Origin: Muribaculaceae bacterium | Lineage (GTDB): Bacteria > Bacteroidota > Bacteroidia > Bacteroidales > Muribaculaceae | Direction: 5' to 3' | Assembly (NCBI GenBank): GCA_016290325.1 | Contig: JAEETL010000011.1 | Span: 1 to 64,000 of the forward strand | DNA length: 64,000 bases | In this document: piece after piece, positions 25,379-33,205 of the stretch | Numbering within the stretch: the stretch's first letter is position 1 | Layout: every line of letters begins with the position of its first letter | The notes under the pieces: model-generated | Database searches by the model: none | Seen by the model: the letters and a program-made list of their open reading frames with translations, nothing else | Told to the model about the DNA's origin: nothing | Made by a program: the position numbers and the translations under genes

Positions 25379-27040
25379 TTATTCTGCAGTATTCCTCAAA
25401 CTGTTGATGGCTTGGGCCTTGACGTTGAAGAAGTTGTTGCTGTCATCGTTCATCAGGTTGTATTCTGGATGAGTGCCAAAAGCGGCGGGTTTGTCCTCGA
25501 TGGCCATCTCCCAGTTGGTGTCGTTGGTGATGAAGGGCGCGATGCGGGAATACCAGCCATTGATACGGGCCTGGGCCGATTTGCGGTCCATCAGGCCATG
25601 CTGTTCATCGACCGCTTCGAGAAGATACTTCACATAAATCTCCCTGAAATCCTCAAATTTAATGATTCGGTAAATGAGGGGATTTCTTGGCAGGCCCCAA
25701 TTAATCGGGTTTTGACGGCCGGCATCAGTTTGGGCACCGGCTGTTGTGCAGGTTCCCAACGTGCTATCGTAGTCATAGGGGATAAAGAAAAACTTGTAGT
25801 CATCTAATCCCTTGCCGCTGAAGTACAGGTAATAGTTGTTGGCATGGTTCCAATAATCGTCCCAACTGCCCAAAGCCACGCTGATGGCATAGGTGTGCAA
25901 CAGCAGGTCCACGTCGGTGACTTGCTGAATCCACACATAGAACTCCTCATCGTTCAAACTATTGAGTTTGTTCATGAAGTCAACGAGTTGCACCTTGGCG
26001 GTGTCAAATTCCTCGGTCTGAGTCTCGAGCGTGTAAGCGTGGCGGTCATCGGTGTCGTCATCATACCAGATGTCGCCGTTAGGGTTGGTGAGACTCGTGC
26101 CACTCCTACATTTCCACAGGTAGCTGTTGCTGGAGCCGAACTTATCCTTGCGGTCTTTAAGATAACGCTTGTCAATGGGCTCTAAAAGCTGATATACACC
26201 GAAATAGACTTCGTTGGCATCACCCTCGACATGTATCCACAGGCGGCAGTAGATGTCCCTGATGGCAGTCCAGATGCCCGCCCGGGTGAACAGATTGTAG
26301 CAGAACATTTCCCTCACATAGCTCGGGTCGGCGCTGCAGCACCTGAGGTGGATTTTGCGGATGCCGTCAATCGTGTGGTCATCATCATCGACATACTTGC
26401 GCAGGTTGACGCCGAAGTTGACACGCCGCCAGATTTTGGTATCGGTCTGATGGGGAACGCCATACTGGTTTCCTTCAGGACGGTGGCGGGAAGAGTTGCC
26501 CCTAAGCCTTAGTCCCACACTGTCGACCCTTGTGGTGTCACCCTCTTTGATGAAGATGATATTAGCCATGACATACTGGGCCGTGTATTTGTTGGCGTCA
26601 TAGAACGCAAGCAGCCTGTTCCATTCATCCACGCTCACATTCAGGTGGATTTCGGGTATTACCTGATCGTCCCATACGTAGTCATAGCCCTCCTTGACGG
26701 GCTGGGGTAGTTCTCCGCCAAGCAGGTAATCGATGAGCACTGTCACATCCCCGATAGTCACGTCGCCGTCATGATTAACATCGGCCCAGCGTCTCGTATC
26801 ATAATTGGCAAACTGGCCCAACAGGATATCTATCATCAAGGTAACATCGGCTATGCTGATTTGGCCGTCGGCATTCACGTCGCCAACCTGAATGCTGAAA
26901 GGATCCACAGCACTGGTTGATTTGAATTCAACCGCACTTGTGAATAAATCAGCCTCGGATTCACTCATGAAGTTGGCAGCTTGAGCTGGCACGAATGTCG
27001 ATGCTATGAAAGCGACAATCAAGTAATATACATTTTTCAT
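25379..27040 (-). CDS. Secreted dockerin/CotH kinase domain protein (paralogue)
   Basis: 553 residues, with signal peptide (to ~A21), a short linker, two dockerin repeats (~52-110, GDVNADGQISIAD, ADVNHDGDVTIGD) and a CotH domain closely matching its neighbour (shared EGYDYVWDD, YVREMFCYNLF, DAGRQNPINWG, FFIPYDYDSTLG). It lacks the N-terminal starch-binding-like module. The pair probably arose by tandem duplication followed by module gain or loss. The DYDxTLG motif is kept in both, so both may be active. Confidence 0.85.
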   Translation of the reverse strand: MKNVYYLIVAFIASTFVPAQAANFMSESEADLFTSAVEFKSTSAVDPFSIQVGDVNADGQISIADVTLMIDILLGQFANYDTRRWADVNHDGDVTIGDVTVLIDYLLGGELPQPVKEGYDYVWDDQVIPEIHLNVSVDEWNRLLAFYDANKYTAQYVMANIIFIKEGDTTRVDSVGLRLRGNSSRHRPEGNQYGVPHQTDTKIWRRVNFGVNLRKYVDDDDHTIDGIRKIHLRCCSADPSYVREMFCYNLFTRAGIWTAIRDIYCRLWIHVEGDANEVYFGVYQLLEPIDKRYLKDRKDKFGSSNSYLWKCRSGTSLTNPNGDIWYDDDTDDRHAYTLETQTEEFDTAKVQLVDFMNKLNSLNDEEFYVWIQQVTDVDLLLHTYAISVALGSWDDYWNHANNYYLYFSGKGLDDYKFFFIPYDYDSTLGTCTTAGAQTDAGRQNPINWGLPRNPLIYRIIKFEDFREIYVKYLLEAVDEQHGLMDRKSAQARINGWYSRIAPFITNDTNWEMAIEDKPAAFGTHPEYNLMNDDSNNFFNVKAQAINSLRNTAE

Positions 27041-27069
27041 ATCAAGTTGGATTAATTTACAGGGGTGGT

Positions 27070-27594
27070 TTATTCTTCATCCTGGTTGTACCAAGTGGAG
27101 TACATCAGGTAGTTCTTGGCAATTTTCACGTTGATTTCGCTGGCCTGTGAGGGGTCAACCATCTTTTTGAATTTTGCCGGACTGCCTGCCCACAACTCGT
27201 GGGGACCCACTTTGGTACCGCCCAGCACGACACTACCGGCGGCAATGATAGCGCCCTCGCCAATCTCGGCGTGGTCTAGGATGATGCTACCCATACCGAT
27301 GAGTGCCATGTCGCCTATTTTTGCGCCATGGACGACCACATTGTGACCGATAGACACGTCATTACCGATTTCGGTGACCGATTTCTCGTACAGGGTATGA
27401 ATGACACTATTGTCCTGAATATTGACGCGATTACCGATGGTGATTGTGTTCACGTCGCCGCGCAGGACAGCGTTGAACCAAATGCTGCAATCGTTACCCA
27501 TGGTAACATCGCCCACAACGACTGCGCTGTCAGCGAGGAAGCAGTTCTCTCCGATTTTGGGGTCAAATCCCCTTACTTTTTTTATGATAGCCAT
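27070..27594 (-). CDS. Gamma-carbonic anhydrase family hexapeptide protein
   Basis: 174 residues forming a left-handed beta-helix with hexapeptide repeats (e.g. AVVVGDVTMGNDCSIW, IGNDVSIGHNVVVHGAKIG). The zinc-type histidines are present in VIHTL and in GHNVVVHG. The family includes carbonic anhydrases and acetyl/acyl-binding proteins such as PaaY, and activity cannot be decided here. It is cytoplasmic and lies 23 nt downstream of the M24 aminopeptidase gene, likely one transcript. Confidence 0.9.
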   Translation of the reverse strand: MAIIKKVRGFDPKIGENCFLADSAVVVGDVTMGNDCSIWFNAVLRGDVNTITIGNRVNIQDNSVIHTLYEKSVTEIGNDVSIGHNVVVHGAKIGDMALIGMGSIILDHAEIGEGAIIAAGSVVLGGTKVGPHELWAGSPAKFKKMVDPSQASEINVKIAKNYLMYSTWYNQDEE

Positions 27595-27602
27595 ATATTA
27601 TT

Positions 27603-27623
27603 TTTAGAGTTTAAAGTTTAGAG
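27603..27623 (-). repeat. 7-nt periodic tract containing the aminopeptidase stop codon
   Basis: On the minus strand CTCTAAA, CTTTAAA, CTCTAAA; the first unit contains the gene's own TAA. Confidence 0.7.
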
Positions 27624-29399
27624 TTCTTGGGTTTTGGCGGCGAGCCATGCGGCATCGTCGGCATTGAGCAGCGGGGTGACGCGCTCGCGCACCATGCGGT
27701 GATAATCGTTGATTTGAGCCACTTCCTCGGCAGTGAGCATCGTGCGGTCGATGAGTTGTTTGTCATAGGGGAAGAGCGTTAACGGTTCAAAAGCAAGAAA
27801 ATCGCCGAATTCATCGGTTTTTTCGGCCTCGGTGACAAGCAGCAGGTTCTCGGTGCGGATGCCGTATTCACCCGTCTTGTACAGGCCAGGCTCGTTACTC
27901 AGGATCATGCCGGGAGCCAGCTTGACATCGACCAAGTTGGTGCGTATGCTTTGAGGTCCCTCATGGCAACCTAGGAAATGTCCCACGCCGTGACCTGTAC
28001 CGTGACCATAGGTCATGGCCTCCTGCCACAGCGGCAAGCGAGCGAGCACATCGAGTTGGCAGCCCGTGGTGCCCACGGGGAACTTGGCACGTTGCAAGGC
28101 GAGATGTCCCTTGAGTACAAGCGTGAAATCGTGTTTCTCTTGCGGGGTGGGGTTGCCTAGGGTGATGGTGCGGGTGATGTCGGTGGTTCCGTCAAGGTAT
28201 TGGGCGCCGCTGTCCACGAGCAGGATGCCCTCGCCGTGCAGTGTTGAGGCACTCTCGTCGGTTGCCTCATAATGCACTATCGCGCCGTGTTCCTTGTAGC
28301 CGCAAATCATGGCGAAGCTATCCTCGCGATACAAGTCCTGCTGGGCGCGGAATTCCTGCCCCTTGGTCCACACGTCTACCTCGTTGATGGAGCCCGAGGG
28401 GGCCTCCTGTTCAATCCATCGGAACAAGCGCACGAGGGCGGCGCCATCACGTTCCATGGCGTGACGGAAACCCTCAATCTGGACATCGTTCTTGATGCAT
28501 TTGAGGTCGGTGATGGGCGAGCGGAAGTAGACTTTGGCACAGGGTAGGGCATTGGCCATCGTGTCGCTCACGCGGTTGGGGTCGATGAGGACCACCTCGT
28601 GCTCGTTCACACGCTCCAGGAAATGGATGATGTCGTCATAGTCTCGTACCTTGATGTCGCAATCCTTGAAGTGCTGCCGCACCTCGTCGGTAACCTTGTT
28701 TTCATCGATGAAAACGACTTTTGTCTTGCGGGAAATATAGGCAAAGGCGATGGCGACGGGAGTGAATGGGATGTCGTTGCCGCGCAGGTTGAGCAGCCAG
28801 GCGATGTCGTCGAGTGCTGTGACCAGCATGGCGGTCGCCTCGTTGCGTTCCAGCACATTGAGCAAACGCTCAATCTTGTCATTGGCCTCTTCGCCCGCAT
28901 ATTGCACATCGTGCACAAAGGCAGGTTCGCTGGGCCTTTCAGGGCGATTGGTCCAGATGACGTCGGCAGGATAAAACTCGGTGGCGAGCATGAAGCCGTT
29001 CTCGCCGCAAAAACGCTCCAACAGGTTAGCCTCCTGGGCGCTATACAACCGTCCGTCGATGGCGATGACCGCGTCTTCCTCAAGGTTGTCGCGCAACCAC
29101 TCGTGGATAGTGGGGTCGTTACCCATGTTCTCTTTCATCATCACGAAACCACTGTCAGCCAGCTCGATGTTGGCTTGCAGGAAATAGCGGGAGTCGGTCC
29201 ACAGGGCAGCTTGATCGAGGGTCACAACGGCCGTGCCATTGCTGCCGGTGAAACCGCTGACCCAGTCGCGGAATTTCCAGTGGTCACAGATGTATTCACT
29301 CTGGTGGGGATCGGTGCCGGGAATAATCACCGCATCGACATTCAGGCGACGCATCTCATCGCGCAGTGCCTCAAGATGAGGATAAGTCTCTTTACTCAT
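27618..29399 (-). CDS. M24 family Xaa-Pro aminopeptidase
   Basis: It removes N-terminal residues next to proline. The 593-residue protein has two creatinase-like N-terminal domains and a C-terminal pita-bread catalytic domain. The metal ligands are visible: Asp in LLVDSGAQYLDGTTDITRTI, His in GHGTGHGVGHFLG, Glu in LSNEPGLYKTGEYG and Glu in IRTENLLLV. The length matches three-domain aminopeptidases P of the eukaryotic/Bacteroidetes type. No signal peptide, so cytoplasmic. Confidence 0.95.
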   Translation of the reverse strand: MSKETYPHLEALRDEMRRLNVDAVIIPGTDPHQSEYICDHWKFRDWVSGFTGSNGTAVVTLDQAALWTDSRYFLQANIELADSGFVMMKENMGNDPTIHEWLRDNLEEDAVIAIDGRLYSAQEANLLERFCGENGFMLATEFYPADVIWTNRPERPSEPAFVHDVQYAGEEANDKIERLLNVLERNEATAMLVTALDDIAWLLNLRGNDIPFTPVAIAFAYISRKTKVVFIDENKVTDEVRQHFKDCDIKVRDYDDIIHFLERVNEHEVVLIDPNRVSDTMANALPCAKVYFRSPITDLKCIKNDVQIEGFRHAMERDGAALVRLFRWIEQEAPSGSINEVDVWTKGQEFRAQQDLYREDSFAMICGYKEHGAIVHYEATDESASTLHGEGILLVDSGAQYLDGTTDITRTITLGNPTPQEKHDFTLVLKGHLALQRAKFPVGTTGCQLDVLARLPLWQEAMTYGHGTGHGVGHFLGCHEGPQSIRTNLVDVKLAPGMILSNEPGLYKTGEYGIRTENLLLVTEAEKTDEFGDFLAFEPLTLFPYDKQLIDRTMLTAEEVAQINDYHRMVRERVTPLLNADDAAWLAAKTQEL

Positions 29400-29443
29400 A
29401 AATCGTTATCTATTGTTTTGTTCGTTCTTGGATTACTGACCTG

Positions 29444-29451
29444 CAAAGTTA
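29444..29451 (-). promoter_or_regulatory. -7 element TAACTTTG upstream of the aminopeptidase
   Basis: Minus-strand TAnnTTTG match 45 nt before the ATG at 29399. Confidence 0.45.
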
Positions 29452-29519
29452 CAATTTTCTCTCATAAGAAATTGCAACACGAGGAATTTTTCATGCGAGT
29501 AAGGAGTGATAAAGAAAAA

Positions 29520-29538
29520 TGTAGAAAAATTTTCTACA
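29520..29538. promoter_or_regulatory. Palindrome TGTAGAAAA-A-TTTTCTACA, operator candidate
   Basis: Perfect 9-bp arms around one base, ending 8 nt before the -33 element of the next promoter. The two downstream genes code for small DNA-binding proteins, so autoregulation is plausible but unproven. Confidence 0.45.
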
Positions 29539-29546
29539 GTGAAGGG

Positions 29547-29578
29547 TTTGGTGATTCAGGAAGAAAAGTGTATTTTTG
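29547..29578 (+). promoter_or_regulatory. Promoter TTTG-N20-TATTTTTG
   Basis: TTTG at 29547-29550 and TATTTTTG at 29571-29578 match the Bacteroidetes consensus. The first large frame downstream starts at 29881, so the transcript would carry a ~300-nt leader. Confidence 0.65.
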
Positions 29579-29583
29579 CAACG

Positions 29584-29880
29584 TTGAAAAAGCTGATACA
29601 AGCATCACATGAGTTTTTGAAGGAAACATATTGGAATAGTATGAAAGACGATGTTGCAACAATGTCGAAAGATATGGTCGTAACGTATTGAAAATCTTAT
29701 CGCTGGAACAAAGTGTAGTAGGGTGAACTATGTCCTTACGGATCATCCGCCTCTGATGCTAAAAGGCATCAGAGGGAGGGGGAGAGGTAAGACCTCTAGA
29801 TAACCCACTGGGCTCCCACACTCAAGTGTAACCTAAAGGGTCGCTACAAGGGAGCCGTTGCGGCTGATGTTTGTACTGCT
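29584..29880 (+). promoter_or_regulatory. Long structured 5' leader or small RNA before the HTH gene
   Basis: The ~300-nt stretch has no sizeable reading frame; a 16-codon frame starts at 29641. Its second half folds into consecutive hairpins: CCTCTGATGC/GCATCAGAGG (29750-29775), AGAGGT/ACCTCT (29783-29797), and GGCTCCC/GGGAGCC (29811-29856) enclosing ACACT/AGTGT. No known riboswitch or RNA family is recognised. Confidence 0.4.
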
Positions 29881-30117
29881 ATGCCAATACACATCGGTAA
29901 AGAAATTGAAGCTGAGCTGCGCCGTCAAGGGCGTGGCGTGATGTGGTTTGCCCGTCGCCTCCACTGTGACCGTACTAATGTGTATAACATCTTCAAGCGC
30001 GAGGGAATCGACACGATACTGCTGCAGCGCATCAGTGACGTGTTAGGGCGTAACTTCTTTCTGCTCTATTGCCAGGAAGATTTTGGGTGTGTGGAAAAAG
30101 TTTCAACGGATGTGTAG
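29881..30117 (+). CDS. Small helix-turn-helix DNA-binding protein, copy 1
   Basis: 78 residues (MPIHIGKEIEAELRRQGRG...) of XRE-like type. The middle helix-turn-helix reads WFARRLHCDRTNVYNIFKRE, with the recognition helix rich in Asp, Arg, Thr and Asn. A similar copy lies 410 nt downstream (about 73% identical by eye). Such short Bacteroidales proteins are common near phage-like and accessory regions. The long structured leader, the strong promoter and the nearby palindrome suggest an autoregulator. The target is unknown. Confidence 0.75.
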   Translation: MPIHIGKEIEAELRRQGRGVMWFARRLHCDRTNVYNIFKREGIDTILLQRISDVLGRNFFLLYCQEDFGCVEKVSTDV

Positions 30118-30170
30118 TACTATATGCAATACTCCAGTATAACCCATGATTATGATAAGCAGTAATTTTG

Positions 30171-30488
30171 CATTTGCCAATTGAAACGGATCCATATCGG
30201 CTCAATGGCGTTAGCGTCTATCATTGTTCATACGACTATAATATAGAAGAAAATGAGTACAAGAAGAGGTGAAATGAACTGTTGGCAATATCCTCGTGAG
30301 CCGCCTGTGCAATCTTGACATCGCTGCATATTTCGAGTTTTTTATGATTTTATGTTTATTATACCCTAGCTAAGTATAGATGGGGCCCGGGGCCGCGAGA
30401 TTTAGAAAAGAGAATCAACACAACGTCGCTCCGGCAAATGCAAGAGCCCCCCTCTTGTCCGATTGACCTATGGAGGGGGGCATTTTTT
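30171..30488 (+). ncRNA. Candidate small RNA gene between the two HTH copies
   Basis: A -7 element (TAATTTTG, 30163-30170) and a strong terminator (30446-30488) delimit ~310 nt with no frame beyond a possible 21-codon peptide at 30253 (MSTRRGEMNCWQYPREPPVQ...). There is no good -33 box. It could be a small RNA, a peptide gene, or just the tail of the first HTH transcript. Confidence 0.35.
30446..30488 (+). terminator. Strong terminator hairpin
   Basis: GCCCCCCTC pairs with GAGGGGGGC (9 bp, GC-rich) across an 18-nt loop, followed by six T. Confidence 0.85.
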
Positions 30489-30527
30489 GATTAAAGAAGG
30501 CTCGCCATTAAGGGCGGTTACAGGGAA

Positions 30528-30764
30528 ATGCCAATACACATCGGTAAAGAAATAAAGGCGGAGTTGGAGCGTCAGGAGCGTGGAGTGACATGGCTCGCTG
30601 ACAAATTACATTGCGACCGCACCAATGTGTATAACATCTTCAAGCGCGAGGGAATAGATACCCGCCTGCTCGAGCGTATCAGCGTCATCCTTCACCGCAA
30701 TTTCTTCGCCTTGTATTGCCAGGAAGAGAGCATCAAAGATGAAAATATTTCTACAGATGTGTAG
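30528..30764 (+). CDS. Small helix-turn-helix DNA-binding protein, copy 2
   Basis: 78 residues, same start (MPIHIGKEIKAELERQERG) and the same HTH core (KLHCDRTNVYNIFKREGIDT) as copy 1; the C-terminal third differs most but both end STDV. The first 25 nt of both genes are nearly the same while the upstream regions differ, so only the coding part was duplicated or kept. It may serve as a related regulator with a different partner or effector end. It precedes four small secreted protein genes. Confidence 0.75.
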   Translation: MPIHIGKEIKAELERQERGVTWLADKLHCDRTNVYNIFKREGIDTRLLERISVILHRNFFALYCQEESIKDENISTDV

Positions 30765-30809
30765 AATAATGCACAACACACAAAGCCTATAGGTTTTGGC
30801 TTTAATTAA

Positions 30810-30817
30810 TACTTTTG
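30810..30817 (+). promoter_or_regulatory. -7 element TACTTTTG before the small secreted protein cluster
   Basis: TAnnTTTG match 80 nt before the start at 30897; no -33 box at the usual distance. Confidence 0.45.
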
Positions 30818-30896
30818 CGATTAGTTGCTATCTCAGTCATTCTGACTGGTGCTATCACGACAGCTGAACTGTTTATTAATTAAAAACTAAATACTT

Positions 30897-31424
30897 ATGA
30901 AGAAGTTATTATTATCAATTGTGCTTATTTTGTTGTCAAGTTTGAGTGCGAGTGCTATCTATTTTGACGATGATGGCATTCAGCAGGGGTATCGTGGTTT
31001 TGCCGATTTCTCTTATACGTTGGGTGTGGGAGACTGGGGCAAAAATCATGACCGCATTGGAATCATGACATCACATGGCTATCAGATTGCACCGCAATTC
31101 TTTGCCGGTGTAGGTGTGGGCTTCAATTACTATTTCAATGGGCACGATGAGTTGTGCAGCCTTCCTGTTTTCGCTCATTTCCGCAGTGATATCCTCGATG
31201 AGGAGATTACGCCCTACATCGACCTTAGGGTGGGTTACTCACTGATTGATGTCAAGGGAGTGTATATCAATCCTTCGGTCGGTTGCAGGTTTGAACTTAC
31301 AGATGACATCGGTCTCAACGTTGGCGTTGGATACACGATGCAACAGGCAGAGTATATTTTTTATTATGGCAGTGAAAAGAAGAACTGTGGCGGTATTGAC
31401 TTTAGGGTAGGTATCGATTTTTAA
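30897..31424 (+). CDS. Small outer-membrane beta-barrel-like protein
   Basis: 175 residues with a clear signal peptide (to ~A20, LSSLSASA) and alternating beta pattern ending in aromatic/hydrophobic FRVGIDF, as in eight-stranded OmpA/porin-like barrels (Outer membrane protein beta-barrel family). Strands such as FFAGVGVGFNYYF and IGLNVGVGYTMQ are visible. Function is unknown. It starts a run of four genes in the same direction with short gaps (27, 18 and 18 nt), likely an operon. Confidence 0.7.
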   Translation: MKKLLLSIVLILLSSLSASAIYFDDDGIQQGYRGFADFSYTLGVGDWGKNHDRIGIMTSHGYQIAPQFFAGVGVGFNYYFNGHDELCSLPVFAHFRSDILDEEITPYIDLRVGYSLIDVKGVYINPSVGCRFELTDDIGLNVGVGYTMQQAEYIFYYGSEKKNCGGIDFRVGIDF

Positions 31425-31450
31425 ATGATAGATTCAAGGAGATTGGTATA

Positions 31451-31774
31451 ATGAAAAGGAAGGTATTAAAACTGATAATTGCTGGCACACTAACAATGTT
31501 ATTTGCGTGCGTCTCACCCACTCGTCTTAATTTCTCGTGCGATGATCCCACTGTCGAGATTTATATTGATGGAGAGTATGCCGGTAAGGCATTGGTGAGT
31601 TATGTGTTTCCCAACTCAAAGCAAGATGTAGTGGTGAGTTGCTATGAAGACGGCAAGGAAGTGTATCACCGCACCTTCAGCAAGGAAGGTCGAGTCAATA
31701 ATGAGTTAATCGACTTGCAGATCGAGAGGAATCTGCAGTATTCATCAGGTGGTAGAAAAGCAAAGACTAACTAA
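31451..31774 (+). CDS. Small lipoprotein with PEGA-like domain
   Basis: 107 residues. The signal peptide ends in a lipobox-like TMLFAC, so it is probably a lipoprotein. The mature part has PEGA-type features (VEIYIDGEYAGKALVSY, then FPNSKQDVVVSC), a short beta domain found in cell-surface proteins. It has no recognised partner. Second gene of the small secreted-protein operon. Confidence 0.65.
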   Translation: MKRKVLKLIIAGTLTMLFACVSPTRLNFSCDDPTVEIYIDGEYAGKALVSYVFPNSKQDVVVSCYEDGKEVYHRTFSKEGRVNNELIDLQIERNLQYSSGGRKAKTN

Positions 31775-31792
31775 TTAAAATTGAAAATAGAC

Positions 31793-32506
31793 ATGAAAAA
31801 GAGAGTATTATTGACCATGTTACTAGTGCTGTGCACCGTTGTCTGTGCATCGGCATTTGGAAAGACTAAGATCGTCAAGATCTCGGTGGAACCACGTGAG
31901 GCAGCGATCTATGTGGATAACACTTTTGTGGGAAACGGCTATGGTGAGTTTCCTTGTCCCAAGAAGAAAAATTCAGTAGCTGTTATCCGCGTTGAGTGTG
32001 ATGGCTATCTTACTATCAACACCAAATTCTATGGTGGAGATAAGCGCGAGAGTTTACATCTAGTGATGCAGCCCGACGGTTTTATCAACGGAACCGAACC
32101 ATCGGGTGCGGTAAACAAGTTCTTCACGATAGAAGTTGATAAGAAGTTCTTTACCAAAAAAACTGACGGAACTTACGACACCAAGGCCGCTTGGAAGTTG
32201 CTGCACCAGGTCTTGCTGAATTATTTTGATGAAATCGAGACCACTGATTTTTATAGCGGTTATGTGCAGACCCCGTGGCACTACACTGATTTCACAATGA
32301 GTGATAAACAGTTGCGCAATCGAGTTATTATCAGGGATGTCTCTAATCCCGAGCTGGTGGCATTTCAAATCAAGGTGTTGAGCGAGGTGGCCGCTACTAA
32401 ACTGGGTAAACACGGCGAGTTTGTCGAGATTGATCGCATCCCTAGGGAACTGGCTCCCCTTATCCAAGAGCTGCAGACTCGAGTAGGTAAATTGTATAGT
32501 TTTTAA
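31793..32506 (+). CDS. Secreted protein with N-terminal PEGA-like domain, function unknown
   Basis: 237 residues from the ATG at 31793, with a signal peptide (to ~A21, VVCASAFG). Residues ~25-90 resemble a PEGA domain (ISVEPREAAIYVDNTFVGNG). The rest (~105-237) is a mixed alpha/beta region I do not recognise, including FFTIEVDKKFF and TPWHYTDFTMSD. The shared PEGA-type domain links it to the preceding lipoprotein. The two may act together at the envelope. Confidence 0.65.
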   Translation: MKKRVLLTMLLVLCTVVCASAFGKTKIVKISVEPREAAIYVDNTFVGNGYGEFPCPKKKNSVAVIRVECDGYLTINTKFYGGDKRESLHLVMQPDGFINGTEPSGAVNKFFTIEVDKKFFTKKTDGTYDTKAAWKLLHQVLLNYFDEIETTDFYSGYVQTPWHYTDFTMSDKQLRNRVIIRDVSNPELVAFQIKVLSEVAATKLGKHGEFVEIDRIPRELAPLIQELQTRVGKLYSF

Positions 32507-32524
32507 TCCAAGATAATCGGTCAG

Positions 32525-33121
32525 ATGAATAAAAAGATTTTATTTAATGTATTTTTGATGGCTGCATTAGCACTTGTTGCCAGGGCCAATGTGATTGTTG
32601 ATGATTTTAGCGCCAATATTTACAGCTGGAATGAAGGTGAGATAGACGGAGATATCGGCGCCATCGCTATTATCAATGGTCAGCTGGACATCAAGTCAAA
32701 GCACGATGAAGTCGCTCTTAAGACCCACTGTTATGCCCCAATAAATGTCGAAAAAGACTTCAGGATTACGGCTCATGTTGTAATTGATAAGCTCAAGGAC
32801 GACAAGCAGGTGGGACTCATCTTTAACTATCGTGATGACGGTAACTTCTATTGCTTCGCATTCAATGAGTATGCTGTTAGCTTCAGGCGCTATGAGAATA
32901 ACGTTGAAGTGGGGAGCTATCATCAAGGTATCAAGTGGAAAAAGAAGAAAAATCTTGAGCAGGACTGGACTCTGGTCAAGGAAGCCGATGAGTTGGCTTT
33001 TTGGGTCGATGGTCAGGAAATTATCCGCATCAGGTATATGCCTCTAGCCTATTGTGGCGTTGGCTTTTACACCATCAGCAAACAGAGGCTTATTGTGGAC
33101 AAAATAGAATATGAACAATAA
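32525..33121 (+). CDS. Secreted LamG/DUF1080-like beta-sandwich protein
   Basis: 198 residues with a signal peptide (to ~A21, LALVARA). The mature sequence has the pattern of a concanavalin-like jelly roll: FRITAHVVIDKLKDDKQVGL, FNYRDDGNFYCFAFN, and EADELAFWVDGQEIIRIRYM. Such domains often bind sugars or occur in 3-keto-glycoside hydrolases, but no catalytic residues can be named. Last gene of the four-gene run; a terminator follows. Confidence 0.65.
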   Translation: MNKKILFNVFLMAALALVARANVIVDDFSANIYSWNEGEIDGDIGAIAIINGQLDIKSKHDEVALKTHCYAPINVEKDFRITAHVVIDKLKDDKQVGLIFNYRDDGNFYCFAFNEYAVSFRRYENNVEVGSYHQGIKWKKKKNLEQDWTLVKEADELAFWVDGQEIIRIRYMPLAYCGVGFYTISKQRLIVDKIEYEQ

Positions 33122-33149
33122 CTTGTCCGCCACGTTTAGATAAATAGAA

Positions 33150-33188
33150 AAACGGGTCGATGCTTACCAGCTATCGGCCCGTTTTTTT
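33150..33188. terminator. Bidirectional terminator between convergent genes
   Basis: AAACGGGTCGAT pairs with ATCGGCCCGTTT (one G-U) and has A- and T-runs on its flanks. Confidence 0.8.
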
Positions 33189-33205
33189 CGATGGAATCAG
33201 GGTAT

